Origin: Allokutzneria sp. NRRL B-24872
Lineage (GTDB): Bacteria; Actinomycetota; Actinomycetes; Mycobacteriales; Pseudonocardiaceae
DNA: 64,000 nucleotides
NCBI RefSeq assembly: GCF_002155965.1
Contig: NZ_MUMH01000064.1
Location: 1 to 64,000 of the forward strand
Direction: 5' to 3'
Each line of letters begins with the position of its first letter. Position 1 is the first letter of the stretch. The notes beneath the pieces were generated by a model, which was not told the DNA's origin, did no database searches, and saw only the letters and a list, made by a program, of their open reading frames with translations. Below are positions 25,438 through 34,524 of this stretch, in pieces. The position numbers and the translations under genes are program-made.

Positions 25438-25875
25438 CTAGGGCAGGTGCGGGCGCAGCGCGGTGACCAGCGCGTCCCGCTTCGGCAGCCCGCTGACCCG
25501 CAGCAGTTCCCGCCCGTCGGGAGCAAGCGCGAGCGTGGTCGGGGTGCGCAGCACGCGCAGCTGCTCGGCGACCTCGGGGTGCGCGGTGAGGTCGAAGTCG
25601 ACGTGGCGCAGCCCCTCCGTGCGCCCGGCGAGGTCGGCAAGCAGCACCCGCGCGTGGCGGCACGGCGCGCAGAAGGTGGTGGAGAACTGGAGCAGGGTGA
25701 CCGGAGCTCCGGCGTCGGGCGCCGCGTCGAGCGCGGTGCGCACCGGAGCGGGCAGCGCGACCTCCACCGGCTGTCCCTTCTGCCTGACCCTGCCGTTGAG
25801 CTTGCGGTGGAGCAGGCCGACCGCGACCGTCACGGCGATCGCGGCCAGCACAACGACGAAACCCGTCACCGTCAT
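25438..25875 (-). CDS. Membrane-anchored thioredoxin-like protein
   Basis: This is a 145-residue protein with an N-terminal membrane anchor (FVVVLAAIAVTVAVGLL) and a thioredoxin fold. The active site is CAPC in LLQFSTTFCAPCRHAR near residue 68, with a cis-Pro segment LRTPTTL. It probably acts as a thiol oxidoreductase with its domain facing one side of the membrane. It lies directly upstream of the Cys leader and sulfur operon, as DUF4395 neighbours often do, so the genes may work together. Confidence 0.87.
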   Translation of the reverse strand: MTVTGFVVVLAAIAVTVAVGLLHRKLNGRVRQKGQPVEVALPAPVRTALDAAPDAGAPVTLLQFSTTFCAPCRHARVLLADLAGRTEGLRHVDFDLTAHPEVAEQLRVLRTPTTLALAPDGRELLRVSGLPKRDALVTALRPHLP

Positions 25876-25902
25876 CGTGTCACCGCCGAAAGAGCTAGGG
25901 GG

Positions 25903-26745
25903 TCACTGCCCCATGCGCCCGGTGAGGGTGCGCAGCTGCACGTCCCTGGCCAGAGCCTCCATGACGAGCTGGTTCCGTTCAACCCTGACCGCGGTCGGCA
26001 CGACGGTGAAGGGCAGCGCGCCGAGGTTGACCCGGGTGGTGAAGGCGGCGCGAGCGGCCCGCTCGATGGCGGGCGGCAGGGAGACCTCGCCGCCGGACTT
26101 GGCGTTGCCGAGCTTGAGCGTGTTGGGCTTGATCTCGATCTGGCCCTCCACGATCTGGATCACGCCGAGCACGGTGATCTCGGTCTTCTGCCCGGCGATC
26201 GTGGTGCTGCCGGTGAGCCGGACCATGGCCTTGCGCTTCTCCTCGTCCTGCACGGTCCCGGCCAGCGGCGGCTTCGGCTCCTCCTGCTCCTTGACCCGGT
26301 TGACGTCGTTCTGGAGCTTGTTCAGCTCCTCCTGCGTCGGGTTCTCGATCTTCAGGTCCGGAATGTTGATCAGCTTGCCGACGTCGCTCGCGGTGACCTT
26401 GACGGCACCGAGCACCTCGTCCACCCGCATGTCCTGGGTGTTGCCGGAGATCAGGTCGGACAGCGAGGCGCGGGCGTGCCGCAGCCGGACCTCGCCCTCG
26501 ACCTTGATCTTGCCGTCCGCGGTCAGCGGCACGCCGACCGCGCGGACCTCGACGTTGGGGTAGTCGCCGGTGAGCGCCTGGTAGATGAACGGGAAGCCGT
26601 TGATCCGGACGTCCGGGTCCTCGGTGATGTTGAGCTGGGTCCGCATCCGCTGCGACAACTGGTACTCGGCGGTCGCCGCGATGGCGTAGTCGGCGACCAC
26701 GAACAGGCCCAGTACGACGACCAGGCTGATGACCAGCTTCTTCAC
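25903..26745 (-). CDS. LmeA-family phospholipid-binding protein (DUF2993)
   Basis: This is a 280-residue envelope protein with an N-terminal signal or anchor (LVISLVVVLGLFVVADYAIA) and the DUF2993 fold. LmeA of mycobacteria binds phospholipid and affects lipomannan elongation. Family marks include VRINGFPFIYQALTGDYPNVEV near the start of the domain and NQLVMEALARDVQL late. ATG start in an ATGA overlap with the upstream hydrolase, so they are coupled. Confidence 0.86.
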   Translation of the reverse strand: MKKLVISLVVVLGLFVVADYAIAATAEYQLSQRMRTQLNITEDPDVRINGFPFIYQALTGDYPNVEVRAVGVPLTADGKIKVEGEVRLRHARASLSDLISGNTQDMRVDEVLGAVKVTASDVGKLINIPDLKIENPTQEELNKLQNDVNRVKEQEEPKPPLAGTVQDEEKRKAMVRLTGSTTIAGQKTEITVLGVIQIVEGQIEIKPNTLKLGNAKSGGEVSLPPAIERAARAAFTTRVNLGALPFTVVPTAVRVERNQLVMEALARDVQLRTLTGRMGQ

Positions 26746-27587
26746 GTGGGTTCTCCGTCCAATCCTTGCCCCGGTCCGCCGCTGGAGGGCCGCGGTACCG
26801 ATAGGGGGACGTCACGCACCCCGACGGCGTTGCCTCGGGTGCGCTCGTCCAGCCACCGCGCGATGCGGTCCACCAGCTGTGGCGTCAGCGCGCTCTCAGC
26901 GTGCCTCATGCCCGGTTCGAGCCAAAGTTCGGCCTCCCCGCCGGTCGCCCGGTGCAGCGCCTCGGCGTGCTCGCGGGGGAAGTACTGGTCGCGCTCACCG
27001 TGCACGATCAGCAGTTTCTCCGGCGGCACGAGGCTCGCGACCTCGACCGGAGACGCCGGGATCTCCGCCCACGGAGTGCCCAGCCGGACCCCGAGCAGCC
27101 TCGCCGCGATCCGGCCCTGCGGCTGCTCCAGCATCCAGTGCACCCGGCGCATCGCGGGGGTCTCGCGCACCCACCACCGCGCCGGGCAGCTGACGACGGC
27201 GACGGCGTCGGGGGCTTCGACGAGCGCCGCGTGGCGCAGCACCACCGAGGCGCCGAGCGAGATCCCGAGCGTCGCGACCCGCTCGTAGCGCTCCCGCGCG
27301 TACCTGACCGCGGCCTCCACGTCGTGGATCTCGGCGTCGCCGACCGTGGAGACCCCGCCGGAGCGACCGTGTCCGCGCAGGTCGAAGCCGAGCACGGAGT
27401 GCTTCAGCGCGAGCCTTCGCAGCAGTCGTTCAACGGTGGGCAGGCCGACGTGGTGTGTTACGCCGTGTGCCACGACGACGGCCAGACCGGTCGGCTCAGC
27501 TGAATCGTGCAAGGCAGCGTGCAGGCGAACGTTGTCCGAGGTCATCAGTGTGACGCGGGTTTCGCGGCCTAGGTGTCGAGGTGGCAC
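26742..27587 (-). CDS. Alpha/beta hydrolase
   Basis: This is a 281-residue alpha/beta-hydrolase. The nucleophile elbow is GISLGAS (G-x-S-x-G like), the oxyanion region AHGVTHHVG, and the late catalytic residues sit in [10 protein letters not shown] (Asp) and GMRHAE (His). I chose GTG 27587 because GGGGAGGA lies eight bases upstream; ATG 27545 would remove fourteen residues. It is divergent from glnR and overlaps lmeA by four bases. The substrate is unknown. Confidence 0.82.
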   Translation of the reverse strand: MPPRHLGRETRVTLMTSDNVRLHAALHDSAEPTGLAVVVAHGVTHHVGLPTVERLLRRLALKHSVLGFDLRGHGRSGGVSTVGDAEIHDVEAAVRYARERYERVATLGISLGASVVLRHAALVEAPDAVAVVSCPARWWVRETPAMRRVHWMLEQPQGRIAARLLGVRLGTPWAEIPASPVEVASLVPPEKLLIVHGERDQYFPREHAEALHRATGGEAELWLEPGMRHAESALTPQLVDRIARWLDERTRGNAVGVRDVPLSVPRPSSGGPGQGLDGEPT

Positions 27588-27672
27588 GTTCGGTATCCTC
27601 CCCGACATCCTTCGGCAACGGCGCCGACCGAACTCTTTGTGGACCGAGTGCGGCCCGCGCGAGAGGAGCGCC

Positions 27673-28419
27673 ATGTCGAGCATCGACCTGCTGCTGCTGA
27701 CCACCGACCGCGACCCCGAGTCGGTGCTGCCCGCTCTCTCGCTGCTCCCGCACCAGGTCCGCCCCCTCGCGCCCGACGTCTCCGCGCTGCTGGAGGCCGG
27801 TCCGCACGAGGCCGTCATCGTCGACGCCCGCACCGACCTCGTCGGCGCGCGCAGCCTCTGCCGCCTGCTCGCGGGCAGCGGCATCGACGTCCCGGTCATC
27901 GCCGTGGTGACCGAGGCCAGCCTCGTCGCGCTCAACGCGGACTGGGGCATCGACGAGATCCTGCTGCCGAACTCCGGCCCAGCCGAGGTCGACGCCCGCC
28001 TTCGGCTGGTCCGCGGTCGCCGGGCCGCCGCGCACCGGGGCGGCGACGGCGCGCTCCAGGTCGGCGAGCTGGTCATCGACGAGGCCACCTACTCCGCGAA
28101 GCTGCGCGGACGCGCGCTCGAACTGACCTACAAGGAGTTCGAGCTGCTCAAGTACCTCGCCCAGCACGCGGGCCGGGTCTTCACCCGCGCACAGCTGCTC
28201 CAGGAGGTCTGGGGCTACGACTTCTTCGGCGGCACCCGCACCGTGGACGTGCACGTGCGGCGCCTGCGCGCCAAGCTCGGCCTTGAGCACGAGACGCTGA
28301 TCGGCACCGTGCGCAACGTCGGCTACAAGTTCGTCCGCCCGGCCACCCGTTCCGGCTCCCAGCGCGCGGCGACCCCGGCTCCCACGACTCCTGCGCCTCG
28401 GATTCCGCTCTCGCGCTAG
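27673..28419 (+). CDS. glnR: GlnR, OmpR-type nitrogen regulator
   Basis: GlnR is the global nitrogen regulator of actinomycetes. This 248-residue protein has an atypical receiver ([24 protein letters not shown], with VIVDAR holding the conserved Asp near residue 50). Its C-terminal winged helix is nearly identical to the family: [40 protein letters not shown] and [10 protein letters not shown]. mshD follows and then the pst operon, the same order as Rv0818-Rv0820 in Mycobacterium tuberculosis. GAGGAG precedes the ATG. Confidence 0.93.
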   Translation: MSSIDLLLLTTDRDPESVLPALSLLPHQVRPLAPDVSALLEAGPHEAVIVDARTDLVGARSLCRLLAGSGIDVPVIAVVTEASLVALNADWGIDEILLPNSGPAEVDARLRLVRGRRAAAHRGGDGALQVGELVIDEATYSAKLRGRALELTYKEFELLKYLAQHAGRVFTRAQLLQEVWGYDFFGGTRTVDVHVRRLRAKLGLEHETLIGTVRNVGYKFVRPATRSGSQRAATPAPTTPAPRIPLSR

Positions 28420-28433
28420 GTAACGTCGGTTCG

Positions 28434-29336
28434 GTGGAACTGATCTGGCAGGACAAGCTCTCCGAAGAGCAGGCGGACCAGGTGCGCGCGCTCGTCGCCG
28501 CCGCGGCCGAGGTCGACGGCAGGGCGCCCATCGGCGAGCACGTGTTGCTGAACCTCGACGCCGGGGACCATCTCGTCGCCACCGAGCGCGCGGGCGGGCC
28601 GGTCGTCGGCTACGCCTTCCTCGACCGCACCGGCGACAACGACGGCAACGCGGTCGCCGAGCTGGCCGTCCACCCCGAGCGCCGCCGCCGCGGCACCGGC
28701 TCCGCGCTGGTCGAAGGCGTGCTGGCCAAGGTCTCCGACGGCGCGGAGCTGCGCATCTGGGCGCACGGTGAGACGCCCGCCGCCACGCGTCTCGCGGAGA
28801 AGTTCGGCCTGCGCCGCGCCCGCGAACTGTGGCGGATGCGCCGCTCGCTCGCCGAGCCCCTGCCGACCCGCGAGGCCCCGGAAGGCGTTGTGCTGCGGAC
28901 CTTCCGGCCCGGTGAGGACGAGGCCGCCATGGTCGCGGTGAACAACCGCGCGTTCTCCTGGCACCCCGAGCAGGGCGGCTGGACCGAGGCGGACGTCCGC
29001 ACCCGCGAGGCCGAGGAGTGGTTCGACGCCAACGGTTTCTTCCTCGCGGAGAAGGCGGGCGAGGTCGTCGGCTTCCACTGGACGAAGGTGCACCCGGCCT
29101 CGCCCGGCACCGGCGGCGAGCCCATCGGCGAGGTCTACGTCGTCGGCATCGACCCCGACGCGCAGGGCGGCGGCCTCGGCTCCGTGCTGACCCTCGCCGG
29201 GCTGCACCACCTGCGCTCGCTCGGCCTGCCCGCCGTGATGCTCTACGTCGAGGCGGACAACGCCGCGGCCGTCCGGGTCTACGAGAAGCTCGGGTTCAGC
29301 CAGTGGGACGCCGATGTCCAGTTTGCGCCGGTATGA
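28434..29336 (+). CDS. mshD: Mycothiol synthase
   Basis: MshD acetylates the cysteine amino group of Cys-GlcN-inositol to make mycothiol, the actinobacterial thiol buffer. The 300-residue protein has two GNAT domains. The first shows VAELAVHPERRRRGTGSALV, the second VYVVGIDPDAQGGGLGS and YVEADNAAAVRVYEKLGF. The start is GTG, 14 bases after the glnR stop. The inositol locus at the start of the window competes for the same precursor, myo-inositol. Confidence 0.94.
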   Translation: MELIWQDKLSEEQADQVRALVAAAAEVDGRAPIGEHVLLNLDAGDHLVATERAGGPVVGYAFLDRTGDNDGNAVAELAVHPERRRRGTGSALVEGVLAKVSDGAELRIWAHGETPAATRLAEKFGLRRARELWRMRRSLAEPLPTREAPEGVVLRTFRPGEDEAAMVAVNNRAFSWHPEQGGWTEADVRTREAEEWFDANGFFLAEKAGEVVGFHWTKVHPASPGTGGEPIGEVYVVGIDPDAQGGGLGSVLTLAGLHHLRSLGLPAVMLYVEADNAAAVRVYEKLGFSQWDADVQFAPV

Positions 29337-29467
29337 CCCGTTCCAGGTTGGGCATCCGGTGACGGAGAGGTACCGAGTCCGCACGAACCGGCACGCGGGT
29401 ATGTGAATGTGCGGTACTTTCACGCGCCTTTAACACGCCGTAGACCTGTTCGGGAGTGAGTTCAGCC

Positions 29468-29806
29468 ATGTCCATGCCTTACCCGCCGCAGAACCAGGGT
29501 GGATACCCCGCACAGCAGCAGAACGGATTGGGCACCGCCGGTTTCGTCGTCGGCCTCATCGGCCTGGTCTTCAGCTTCATCCCGATCATCGGTGTCGTCG
29601 CGTGGCCGCTGGTCATCATCGGCGCCGTGCTTTCCGGGGTCGGCCTGAGCAAGGCGATGAGCGGTGCCGCCAGCAACAAGGGGCTGGCCATCGCTGGCCT
29701 CGTCTGCTCGATCGTCGGACTGATCATGTGCTTCGCCTACCTCTCGGCGTGGAACGAGGCGGTCGACTCCGGCAACGAGATCCTGCGCAACCTGCCCAAC
29801 CGGTAG
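29468..29806 (+). CDS. DUF4190-like small membrane protein
   Basis: This is a 112-residue protein with a Pro/Gln/Gly-rich N-terminus (MPYPPQNQGGYPAQQQ) and two or three membrane helices (AGFVVGLIGLVFSFIPIIG, LVIIGAVLSGVGLS, IAGLVCSIVGLIM). This fits the DUF4190 architecture of small actinobacterial membrane proteins of unknown role. ATG 29468 has GGGAG eleven bases upstream; ATG 29474 or GTG 29456 are alternatives. A strong terminator follows. Confidence 0.8.
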   Translation: MSMPYPPQNQGGYPAQQQNGLGTAGFVVGLIGLVFSFIPIIGVVAWPLVIIGAVLSGVGLSKAMSGAASNKGLAIAGLVCSIVGLIMCFAYLSAWNEAVDSGNEILRNLPNR

Positions 29807-29823
29807 CGCCGAACTCCTCCGGG

Positions 29824-29858
29824 AGGGGGCCGTGCTCGAACGAGCGCGGCCCCCTTTC
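29824..29858 (+). terminator. Intrinsic terminator before pstS
   Basis: AGGGGGCCGTGCTCG pairs with CGAGCGCGGCCCCCT (one G-U pair) around a two-base gap, followed by TTTCC. It ends the glnR-mshD-DUF4190 side and isolates the phosphate operon. Confidence 0.8.
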
Positions 29859-30004
29859 CTGTGTCGCGGGGCGGACGGGCTCGTCGCAGACTGGGAGCCG
29901 TGGGCACACCGGATGACGGGGCTGTCACGGCGCGCATACGCGCTGGTCACGCGGGGGACACGGAAAGGCCCCAAAGGGGTGGGGATGGTCACTCCGAGTG
30001 GCTT

Positions 30005-30028
30005 GTTCACCCGTCGTTCACCTGTTCA
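30005..30028 (+). promoter_or_regulatory. PHO-box-like direct repeats upstream of pstS
   Basis: Two adjacent 11-base units, GTTCACCCGTC and GTTCACCTGTT, lie about 90 bases before the pstS start, and a third GTTCA overlaps the second unit. Streptomyces PhoP binds 11-base direct repeats of the GTTCACC type, so this is a probable PhoP operator. PhoP and PhoR are not encoded next to it. Confidence 0.72.
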
Positions 30029-30118
30029 GCGGGGGCCGTCAACCCTGGCTGCCTACCGTCTGCGGCCGTACGGCGGAAACCTCGCCGACGCATCCCTTTC
30101 CCAGCTGGAGGAGTTCAG

Positions 30119-31234
30119 GTGAAGATCAAGCAGAGCGGCGCCGCGATCGGTCTGGTGGCCGTCGGTGCCCTGCTGCTGTCCGCCTGCGGCAGCGACAACA
30201 ACACCGGTGCCCAGGGGACGTCCAGCTCGATGGCGAACCTGAGCGTCGAGTGCGGCGGCAAGGCCAACCTCTCGGCCGAGGGCTCCTCGGCGCAGAAGAA
30301 CGCCATGGACATCTTCGCCAAGGACTTCCAGGCGAAGTGCCAGGGCCAGAAGATCGCCTACACCAAGTCCGGCTCCGGCAAGGGCATCAGCCAGTTCACC
30401 GTCAAGCAGATCGACTTCGGTGGCACCGACTCCCCGCTGAGCAAGGAGAAGGGCGAGGTCGACAAGGCCGCGCAGCGCTGCGAGGGCAACCCGGCGTGGA
30501 ACCTGCCGCTGGTCTTCGGCCCGGTCGCGCTGGCCTACAACCTGCCGAACGTCAACGGCCTGGTGCTCAACGGCGAACTCGCCGCGAAGGTCTTCAGCGG
30601 CCAGATCAGCAAGTGGAACGACCCGGCCATCGCCGCGGTCAACCCGGGCACCTCGCTGCCGGACAAGAAGATCGTCGTGATCTACCGCTCCGACGAGTCC
30701 GGCACCACCGAGAACTTCCAGACCTACCTCAAGACCGCGGCCCCGCAGGCGTGGACCAAGGGCGGCGGCAAGAAGTTCACCGGCGGCGTCGGCGAGGGCA
30801 AGGAGTCCTCCGACGGCGTCTCCAGCGCCACCAAGAGCACCGACGGCGCCATCACCTACGTCGAGTGGTCCTTCGCCAAGAACGCCAAGCTGGGCATCGC
30901 CAAGGTCGACACCGGCGCCGGCGCGGTGGAGCTGACCTCGGCCAGCGCCGCCAAGGCCATTGACGGCGCCCAGGTCAAGGGCTCCGGCAACGACCTCGTG
31001 CTGGACCTGAACTCGATCTACGGCACCAAGGCCGCCGGCGCCTACCCGCTGCTGCTGGCCACCTACGAGGTGGTCTGCTCCAAGGGCTACGACGCCGACA
31101 CCACCAAGGCGCTCAAGGCGTTCCTGACGGTGGCCGCCAACGCCTCCGCGAGCGAGCTGGAGGCCGCGGGCTACGTGCCGCTGCCCGAGGCGTTCAAGAA
31201 GAAGCTGACAACGGCCGTCGCGGCGATCGCCTGA
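30119..31234 (+). CDS. pstS: Phosphate ABC transporter substrate-binding lipoprotein
   Basis: PstS captures phosphate outside the membrane for the Pst importer. The 371-residue protein has a lipoprotein signal (LVAVGALLLSACGS) and the family blocks AEGSSAQKNAM, YTKSGSGKGISQF, DFGGTDSPLS, IYRSDESGTTENFQTYL and DGAITYVEWSFA. The GTG start has GGAGGAG upstream; the frame runs further upstream but without family sequence. It leads the pstSCAB operon behind PHO-box-like repeats. Confidence 0.95.
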   Translation: MKIKQSGAAIGLVAVGALLLSACGSDNNTGAQGTSSSMANLSVECGGKANLSAEGSSAQKNAMDIFAKDFQAKCQGQKIAYTKSGSGKGISQFTVKQIDFGGTDSPLSKEKGEVDKAAQRCEGNPAWNLPLVFGPVALAYNLPNVNGLVLNGELAAKVFSGQISKWNDPAIAAVNPGTSLPDKKIVVIYRSDESGTTENFQTYLKTAAPQAWTKGGGKKFTGGVGEGKESSDGVSSATKSTDGAITYVEWSFAKNAKLGIAKVDTGAGAVELTSASAAKAIDGAQVKGSGNDLVLDLNSIYGTKAAGAYPLLLATYEVVCSKGYDADTTKALKAFLTVAANASASELEAAGYVPLPEAFKKKLTTAVAAIA

Positions 31235-31292
31235 CGGTTCCACTCTCGATCGGGCGGTTGGCCGGGACGCGACGCGCGTTCCGGCCTTCCGC

Positions 31293-32267
31293 TTGACCGG
31301 ACTACCGGAGGCTGTCATCTCCAGCGCTGAGAAGCCGACCGTTGTCAGGCCAGGTGACCGGATCTTCCGGGCCCTGACCTCCGGTGCGGGCGTGTTCATC
31401 GTGGTCCTGATCGCCGCGATCGGGATCTTCCTGCTGCTGCGCGCGGTTCCCTCGCTGCAGCGGGACAACGTCAACTTCCTGCTGAGCCGCGACTGGGTGA
31501 CCAACGACCCCGCGAACCTGCGCTTCGGCATCATCGACCTGCTGTGGGTCACCGTCGCGGCCTCCGCTGTCGCGCTGGTGCTGGCCACCCCGGTCGCGCT
31601 GGGCATCGCGCTGTTCCTCACCCAGTACGCGCCGCGCAGGCTCGCCCGGTCGCTGGCCTACGTGGTCGACCTGCTCGCCGCCGTGCCGTCGATCATCTTC
31701 GGCCTGTGGGGCATCCAGGTGCTCGCGCCGACGCTGCTGCCGTTCGCGGAGTGGCTCAACGACGTGCTGGGCTGGATTCCGATCTTCGCGCTGGGCAACG
31801 TCTCCACCGGCGGTGGCGGCAACATCTTCATCTCCGGCGTCGTGCTCGCGGTGATGATCCTGCCGATCATCACCGCGGTCAGCAGGGAGATCTTCGAGCG
31901 CACCCCGGTCGCGCACGTCGAGGGCGCGCTCGCGCTCGGCGCCACCAAGTGGGAGGTCGTGCGCACCACCGTGCTGCCCTTCGGCAAGGCGGGCTTCATC
32001 AGCGCCGCCATGCTCGGCCTCGGCCGCGCGCTCGGCGAGACCATCGCGCTCACCACGATCCTCAGCGCAACCGACTCCCCGCCGAACTACACGATCTTCG
32101 ACGGCGGTGCGACGTTCGCCTCGCGGATCGCGCTGGGCTCGGCGGAGTTCAACGACAACCTCACCGTCGGCGCCTACATCGCCGCCGGCCTGGTGCTGTT
32201 CCTGATCACCTTCGCGGTCAACGCGCTCGCGCGGACCGTCGTGGCCGGGAAGAAGGAGTACGCATGA
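31293..32267 (+). CDS. pstC: Phosphate ABC transporter permease PstC
   Basis: PstC is one of the two channel subunits of the high-affinity phosphate importer. The 324-residue form shown has about six membrane helices and the typical family stretches VPSIIFGLWGI, LAVMILPIITAVSREI, ALALGATKWEVVRTTVLPF and GRALGETIALTTILS. The annotated TTG start lacks a ribosome site. A good GGAGG lies five bases before an in-frame ATC at 31317, so the true N-terminus is uncertain. It overlaps pstA by four bases. Confidence 0.92.
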   Translation: MTGLPEAVISSAEKPTVVRPGDRIFRALTSGAGVFIVVLIAAIGIFLLLRAVPSLQRDNVNFLLSRDWVTNDPANLRFGIIDLLWVTVAASAVALVLATPVALGIALFLTQYAPRRLARSLAYVVDLLAAVPSIIFGLWGIQVLAPTLLPFAEWLNDVLGWIPIFALGNVSTGGGGNIFISGVVLAVMILPIITAVSREIFERTPVAHVEGALALGATKWEVVRTTVLPFGKAGFISAAMLGLGRALGETIALTTILSATDSPPNYTIFDGGATFASRIALGSAEFNDNLTVGAYIAAGLVLFLITFAVNALARTVVAGKKEYA

Positions 32268-33175
32268 GTACCTCCGTTGATCTCGACCGCCCGGCGAGCC
32301 CGCCGGCGTTCCGGCCGATCGGTGCGGCGCGCAAGACCAAGAACCTCGTCGCGACCGTGCTGGTCTACCTGTGCTTCGCCATCGCGGTCATCCCGCTGGT
32401 GTGGGTGCTCTACACCGTGGTGGAGAAGGGCCTCGGCCCCATCCTCAGCGCGGACTGGTGGGGCAAGTCGCTCAACGGCCTCACCGCGACGCAGTTCGGC
32501 GGCGGGGCCTACCACGCGATCTTCGGGACCCTGGTGCAGGGCGTCGTCTGCGCGCTCATCTCGGTGCCGATCGGCGTGCTCGTGGCGATCTACCTCGTCG
32601 AGTACGGCGCGCGCTCGCGGATGGCCAAGACGACGACCTTCATGGTGGACATCCTCACCGGTGTCCCGTCCATCGTGGCCGGTCTGTTCATCTACGCGCT
32701 GTGGATCACCACGTTCGGCTTCACCCGCAGCGCGTTCGCGGTCTCGCTCTCCCTGGTGCTGCTGATGGTCCCGGTGGTCATCCGCACCACCGAGGAGATG
32801 CTGCGGATCGTGCCGATGGAGCTGCGCGAGGCCTCCTACGCGCTCGGCGTGCCCAAGTGGAAGACGATCGTCAAGATCGTCATCCCGACGGCGCTGTCCG
32901 GCATCGTCACCGGCGTCATGCTCGGCCTGGCCAGGGTGATGGGCGAGACGGCGCCGCTGCTGATCCTGGTCGGCTACGCGCCGTTCATCAACTACAACAT
33001 CTTCTCCGGCGAGATGGCCTCGCTGCCGTTGTTGATGAACACCGAGCGCGCCACCGGCACCGAGGCGGGCGACATGCGCGTCTGGGGCGCCGCGCTGACC
33101 CTGGTAGTGATCATCATGCTGTTCAACCTCGTGGCCGCGGTCGTGTCGCGGCTCTCGGCGATCAAGACGAAGTGA
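32264..33175 (+). CDS. pstA: Phosphate ABC transporter permease PstA
   Basis: PstA is the second channel subunit of the phosphate importer. The 303-residue protein has six likely membrane helices and family stretches DILTGVPSIVAGLFIY, LLMVPVVIRTTEEMLR, ALGVPKWKTIVKIVIPTA and LARVMGETAPLLILVG. ATG with GAAGGAG upstream, overlapping the pstC stop (ATGA). The open frame upstream of this ATG is a shadow of pstC. Confidence 0.95.
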   Translation: MSTSVDLDRPASPPAFRPIGAARKTKNLVATVLVYLCFAIAVIPLVWVLYTVVEKGLGPILSADWWGKSLNGLTATQFGGGAYHAIFGTLVQGVVCALISVPIGVLVAIYLVEYGARSRMAKTTTFMVDILTGVPSIVAGLFIYALWITTFGFTRSAFAVSLSLVLLMVPVVIRTTEEMLRIVPMELREASYALGVPKWKTIVKIVIPTALSGIVTGVMLGLARVMGETAPLLILVGYAPFINYNIFSGEMASLPLLMNTERATGTEAGDMRVWGAALTLVVIIMLFNLVAAVVSRLSAIKTK

Positions 33176-33193
33176 GCGGGCGGTAAAACAGCG

Positions 33194-33970
33194 ATGGCCA
33201 AGCGCATCGACGTCAAGGACCTCAACATCTACTACGGCAAGTTCCAGGCCGTCGACGGGGTCACCTTGTCCGTGCCGCCGCGCAGTGTCACGGCGTTCAT
33301 CGGACCGTCCGGCTGCGGCAAGTCGACCGTGCTGCGGTCGCTGAACCGGATGCACGAGGTGACCCCCGGGGCGAGCGTCGCGGGACAGGTGCTGCTCGAC
33401 GGCGAGGACATCTACGCGTCCACAGTGGACCCGGTGTCCGTCCGCCGCACGATCGGCATGGTCTTCCAGCGGCCCAATCCGTTCCCCACCATGTCCATCA
33501 AGGACAACGTGGTTGCCGGGCTGCGGCTGGCCGGGACGAAGAACAAGAAGGAGCTCAACGAGATCGCCGAGCGCTCGCTGCGCGGGGCGAACCTGTGGGC
33601 CGAGGTGAAGGACCGCCTCGACAAGCCCGGCGGCGGTCTCTCCGGTGGTCAGCAGCAGCGGCTGTGCATCGCGCGCGCCATCGCCGTGCAGCCCGACGTG
33701 CTGCTGATGGACGAGCCGTGCTCCGCGCTCGACCCGATCTCCACCCTGGCGATCGAGGACCTGATCACCGAGCTCAAGCAGCAGTACACGATCGTCATCG
33801 TCACCCACAACATGCAGCAGGCCGCGCGGGTGAGCGACCAGACCGCGTTCTTCAACCTCGCCGGAGTCGGCCAGCCCGGCCGCCTCGTCGAGGTCGACGG
33901 CACGGAGAAGATCTTCTCCAACCCGAAGCAGAAGGCGACCGAGGACTACATCTCCGGCCGCTTCGGCTGA
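33194..33970 (+). CDS. pstB: Phosphate ABC transporter ATPase
   Basis: PstB (PhoT in mycobacteria) drives phosphate import. The 258-residue protein has Walker A (GPSGCGKST), FQRPNPFP at the Q-loop as is typical of PstB, signature LSGGQQQR, Walker B ([13 protein letters not shown]) and the H-loop VTHNMQQA. It ends the pst operon. A GTCCACAGTGGAC palindrome lies inside it at 33418. phoU is close by on the other strand. Confidence 0.95.
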   Translation: MAKRIDVKDLNIYYGKFQAVDGVTLSVPPRSVTAFIGPSGCGKSTVLRSLNRMHEVTPGASVAGQVLLDGEDIYASTVDPVSVRRTIGMVFQRPNPFPTMSIKDNVVAGLRLAGTKNKKELNEIAERSLRGANLWAEVKDRLDKPGGGLSGGQQQRLCIARAIAVQPDVLLMDEPCSALDPISTLAIEDLITELKQQYTIVIVTHNMQQAARVSDQTAFFNLAGVGQPGRLVEVDGTEKIFSNPKQKATEDYISGRFG

Positions 33971-34040
33971 GCCACAACCGACTGGGCCACAGGGGAAACG
34001 GATCGGCCGGGCGCACGAGCGCCCGGCCGATTTCGTCCAT

Positions 34041-34436
34041 GTGGGGGATGCTTTGCCTACGTGGCAAGGAGAATTCTCTGCCGCAGTCGTCGGTGTGATC
34101 GCCCTTCCCCGCCCTGACCGCCACTCGACCGTAGACGAGTACCTCGCGCCAGTCGGCTCGTCCTCGCCGTCTGCCTTGCGCTGGAACCGCAGCTGCCGCC
34201 CGGACTTCGTTGTGCTTACAAGCGTTGCCGTGTCGAGGGTTTGCGCTGAGGACGGCGTAGTGCGCGCCTCAGAGACCGATCTTGTCGTCGAGGTCGTGTC
34301 GCGCGACTCGCGCCGCACCGACACCGTCATCAAGCGCCAGGACTACGCCGACGCCGGCATTCCCCACTGCTGGACGGTCGATCCCGAGCAACCGAGAACG
34401 GTGCTGTTGGCAACCAAGAATCCTGCGAAGGGGTGA
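34041..34436 (+). pseudogene. Decayed Uma2-family gene
   Basis: The frame keeps recognisable Uma2 pieces: PRPDRHSTVDEYLA near the start, then CRPDFVVLT, VRASETDLVVEVVSRDSRR and IKRQDYADAGIPHCWTVD. Compared with the intact neighbour at 34525 it lacks roughly 70 central residues, from the segment after the DEYLA equivalent up to the RPD strand. It ends early after the WTVDPEQP equivalent. It is best read as a truncated tandem duplicate. It still holds the Asp, Glu and Lys of the nuclease-like core. Confidence 0.7.
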
Positions 34437-34524
34437 CACCTTGCCACCGCGGCAACTACGTGTCGTCGGCTCCTCCGGCACAATCGCACCGGGACACTCG
34501 GTGGTGGATGTGAGGAGAGCAGCG

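Noticed and set aside
29861-30118. Upstream extension of the pstS frame
   Set aside because: It would place about 86 residues ahead of a perfect lipoprotein signal and cover the PHO-box repeats.
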